Assembly: GCA_018812945.1 (NCBI GenBank)
Contig: JAHJCM010000146.1
Location: 1-33,946 of the forward strand
Direction of reading: 5' to 3'
Length of the DNA stretch: 33,946 bases
From: Gammaproteobacteria bacterium
GTDB taxonomy: Bacteria > Pseudomonadota > Gammaproteobacteria > Burkholderiales > Burkholderiaceae_B
Shown: positions 32,634 through 33,946 of the stretch, piece after piece
How the letters are laid out: each line of letters starts with the position of its first letter
Numbering within the stretch: the first letter of the stretch is position 1
The notes under the pieces: model-generated
The model's database searches: none
The model's input: the letters and a program-made list of their open reading frames with translations, nothing else
What the model was told of the DNA's origin: nothing
Position numbers and translations under genes: made by a program

Positions 32634-33616
32634 GTTTGTGCAAAGCTGTGCGCGCAATAGTTGCCGTGTCCATGTTCAATGTTCTTGCTGCCCCTGCGTT
32701 GGCCGAACTGCCCAATGTTGCCAAACCAACACCCAATAAATCGACCCTTGATTACGGCTTGAAAGCCACCAGACTGGCGGACGGCTGGTATGTCATTGCA
32801 GGTGCGAATGATGATTTTTCCCAGGCCAATGGGTGCAACATCATCAACACCGGCTTTTATGTGGATGAGGCCGGGGTGTACGTCATCAACACCGGAACCT
32901 CGCGTATTTATGGCGAGCAGCAGCGTGCCTTGATTGATTCAGTCAGCAAGAGCAAGCCGGTCAAGCAGGTGGTGGCACTGAATCTTCACCCGGATTATTT
33001 TTTGGGCAATCAGGCTTATCCAAAGGAAGCACTGGCCGCGACGAAGCTGACCATCCAGGGCATCAAGGCGGAAGCCGAATTGTATGAAACCAACTTGTAC
33101 CGCTTGTGTGGCGACTGGATGAAGGGCACGGAAAGCGTATTTCCCGTGCAGACCATTGTGCCGGGCAGGTTGAAGACCTTCGGGGACAAATCCATCGAAA
33201 CCCTGGAGTTAAAAGGCCACACTGATTCGGATTTGGTGGTGTTTGATCCGGAAAGCAGGGTGATGTGGGCGGGGGGCCTGGTGTTTTACAAGCGCATTGT
33301 GACCACGCCGCATGCCCAGTTGAAACCCTGGATTGAAAGCCTCAAAAAACTGCAAGCCATGAAACCCAAAGTGGTGGTGCCCAGTCATGGCCCTGTGAGT
33401 TGGGGTAGTGAAGCGATTGACCAAACGCTGGATTACCTGACCTGGCTGGACAAACGACTCACTGATGCAGCCAATATGGGCGAGGAAATCAATGATGTAA
33501 TGAGGAAAGGTGCTCCCGAGCGATTCCGGAACTTTGCCGCTTACCCGGCCGAGTTTTATCGCAATGTGACCAATTTGTATCCTCTATATGAGAAGCAGGC
33601 TTTGGGCGGATTCTGA
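32630..33616 (+). CDS. Metallo-beta-lactamase-fold quinoprotein relay protein with degenerate metal site
   Basis: This 328-residue secreted protein (signal ending LAAPALA) has the metallo-beta-lactamase layout: strand-rich start, ALNLHPDYFLGNQAY, LELKGHTDSDLVVFD, VMWAGGLVFYKR, VVVPSHGPVSWG. It fits the quinoprotein relay zinc-metallohydrolase (SoxH-like) proteins that pair with SoxYZ-like carriers. The usual HxHxDH is here N118-L-H120-P-D122-Y123, and the usual AGD before LVF is AGG (G216). Only H120, D122, H197 and H253 remain as potential ligands. It is therefore either a one-metal variant or a non-catalytic partner. It starts in the stop of the carrier gene and is followed by a terminator. 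Confidence 0.85.
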   Translation: MSLCKAVRAIVAVSMFNVLAAPALAELPNVAKPTPNKSTLDYGLKATRLADGWYVIAGANDDFSQANGCNIINTGFYVDEAGVYVINTGTSRIYGEQQRALIDSVSKSKPVKQVVALNLHPDYFLGNQAYPKEALAATKLTIQGIKAEAELYETNLYRLCGDWMKGTESVFPVQTIVPGRLKTFGDKSIETLELKGHTDSDLVVFDPESRVMWAGGLVFYKRIVTTPHAQLKPWIESLKKLQAMKPKVVVPSHGPVSWGSEAIDQTLDYLTWLDKRLTDAANMGEEINDVMRKGAPERFRNFAAYPAEFYRNVTNLYPLYEKQALGGF

Positions 33617-33657
33617 GAAAAATCATCAGGGTTAACGCTGTACCAAGTGTGTCAAAA

Positions 33658-33722
33658 AGGGACAGTTTGTGTGTTGCTGAACAGGTGCGCTGTTGCAATG
33701 TCACAAAACTGTCTCTTTTTTT
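33658..33722 (+). terminator. Intrinsic terminator after the SoxYZ/MBL genes
   Basis: GACAGTTTGTG near 33661 pairs with CACAAAACTGTC near 33702. The loop contains a smaller stem (TTGCTGAACAG with CTGTTGCAA). CTC and a run of T (to 33722) follow. It lies about 45 bp after the stop codon at 33616. Confidence 0.7.
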
Positions 33723-33765
33723 GTTGATCGCGGTGAAGGAAATCACTCAAATGAGGGTGTTTTCT

Positions 33766-33832
33766 TAAAGTACTGATTTTATTGAATAAAAAATTTATTT
33801 AGATGAATTATTCTACTTGGCATGAAGCTTGC
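33766..33832 (+). promoter_or_regulatory. Sigma-54 promoter with possible IHF site before the last gene
   Basis: TGGCATG-AAGC-TTGC at 33818-33832 (next base G) fits the sigma-54 consensus and shares the TGGCATG half with the promoter at 30446. About 40 bp upstream TAAAGTACTGATT (33766-33778) differs from the IHF consensus at one key position, in an AT-rich stretch, the usual arrangement for DNA bending. The predicted start near 33844 gives a 73-nt leader containing a GCCCC/GGGGC stem (33852-33856 with 33871-33875). No gene lies between 33617 and 33916. Confidence 0.7.
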
Positions 33833-33916
33833 GCTAGGTTGTCACTGGGTAGCCCCGACTCTGCAAACGAGGGGCGAGAACCTCAAAGTAACGGATGAAG
33901 AGAGGAGAAACAAATA

Positions 33917-33946
33917 ATGCGCAAAACTCTGCTTTGCGCGATGGTA
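33917..33946 (+). CDS. Start of a secreted protein (cut by window edge)
   Basis: Ten codons are present, MRKTLLCAMV, reading like the n-region and start of the h-region of a signal peptide. AGAGGAGA lies about eight bases before the ATG, a strong ribosome binding site. The sigma-54 promoter and the neighbouring quinoprotein relay genes suggest a periplasmic or outer-membrane protein of alcohol oxidation, for example a second quinoprotein dehydrogenase or a porin. The sequence is too short to decide. Confidence 0.6.
   Translation, partial: MRKTLLCAMV

Noticed and set aside
33700-33715. TGTCACAAAACTGTC considered as an activator-binding site
   Set aside because: It is one arm of the terminator hairpin with a T run directly after it, so its likeness to the dyad at 25875 cannot be used as evidence.

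Overview
The window comes from a Gram-negative proteobacterium, most likely a Burkholderiales beta-proteobacterium. The suggestion of a Limnobacter-like organism rests on gene content (quinoprotein relay genes, an ExaC-type aldehyde dehydrogenase, hemP beside DUF3649/PepSY/DUF3325 genes) and moderate GC. It is my inference and was not checked against any database.

Positions 1-24023 are almost entirely an iron-acquisition island. After the start of pgi (minus strand, cut by the window edge) come tonB-exbB-exbD (minus) and, divergently, bfr and bfd (plus). A nucleotidyltransferase-like gene of unknown role follows. Then comes a tightly overlapped six-gene minus-strand operon (12228 to 4505): an HpaI/SbnG-like citrate synthase candidate, an ATP-grasp ligase, an IucA/IucC synthetase, an MFS exporter, a second IucA/IucC synthetase and a PLP decarboxylase. 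The last five have the order of the vibrioferrin genes pvsABCDE. The divergent gene at 12438 is a FecA/PvuA-like TonB receptor. Beyond it lies a minus-strand operon: hemP, a collapsed TonB-receptor remnant, DUF3649, a PepSY membrane protein, DUF3325 and a five-heme cytochrome c. Divergent from hemP is imelysin - di-heme DUF1111 - imelysin - DUF1513. Five Fur-box-like sites lie in front of these units, so the island reads as one contiguous iron-starvation regulon: siderophore synthesis, export, uptake, energy supply, periplasmic reduction and storage.

Positions 24016-33946 are an alcohol/aldehyde oxidation region. They hold a PQQ-dependent dehydrogenase, a 53-residue small protein, an MFS and an AEC transporter, DUF779 plus an ExaC-type aldehyde dehydrogenase, a ModE/PBP-like regulator, a quinoprotein-associated SoxYZ-like carrier, a metallo-beta-lactamase-fold partner that lacks several metal ligands, and the first codons of one more secreted protein. 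Two strong sigma-54 promoters (before the aldehyde dehydrogenase and before the last gene) and a weaker one (before the PQQ dehydrogenase) suggest shared control by an enhancer-binding protein that is not encoded here.

The most interesting observations are the receptor remnant, the structured tonB leader, the long inverted repeat around the bfd promoter, the sigma-54 sites with an upstream 22-bp palindrome, and the degenerate metallo-beta-lactamase protein. I saw no tRNA, rRNA, CRISPR array, insertion sequence or phage gene.
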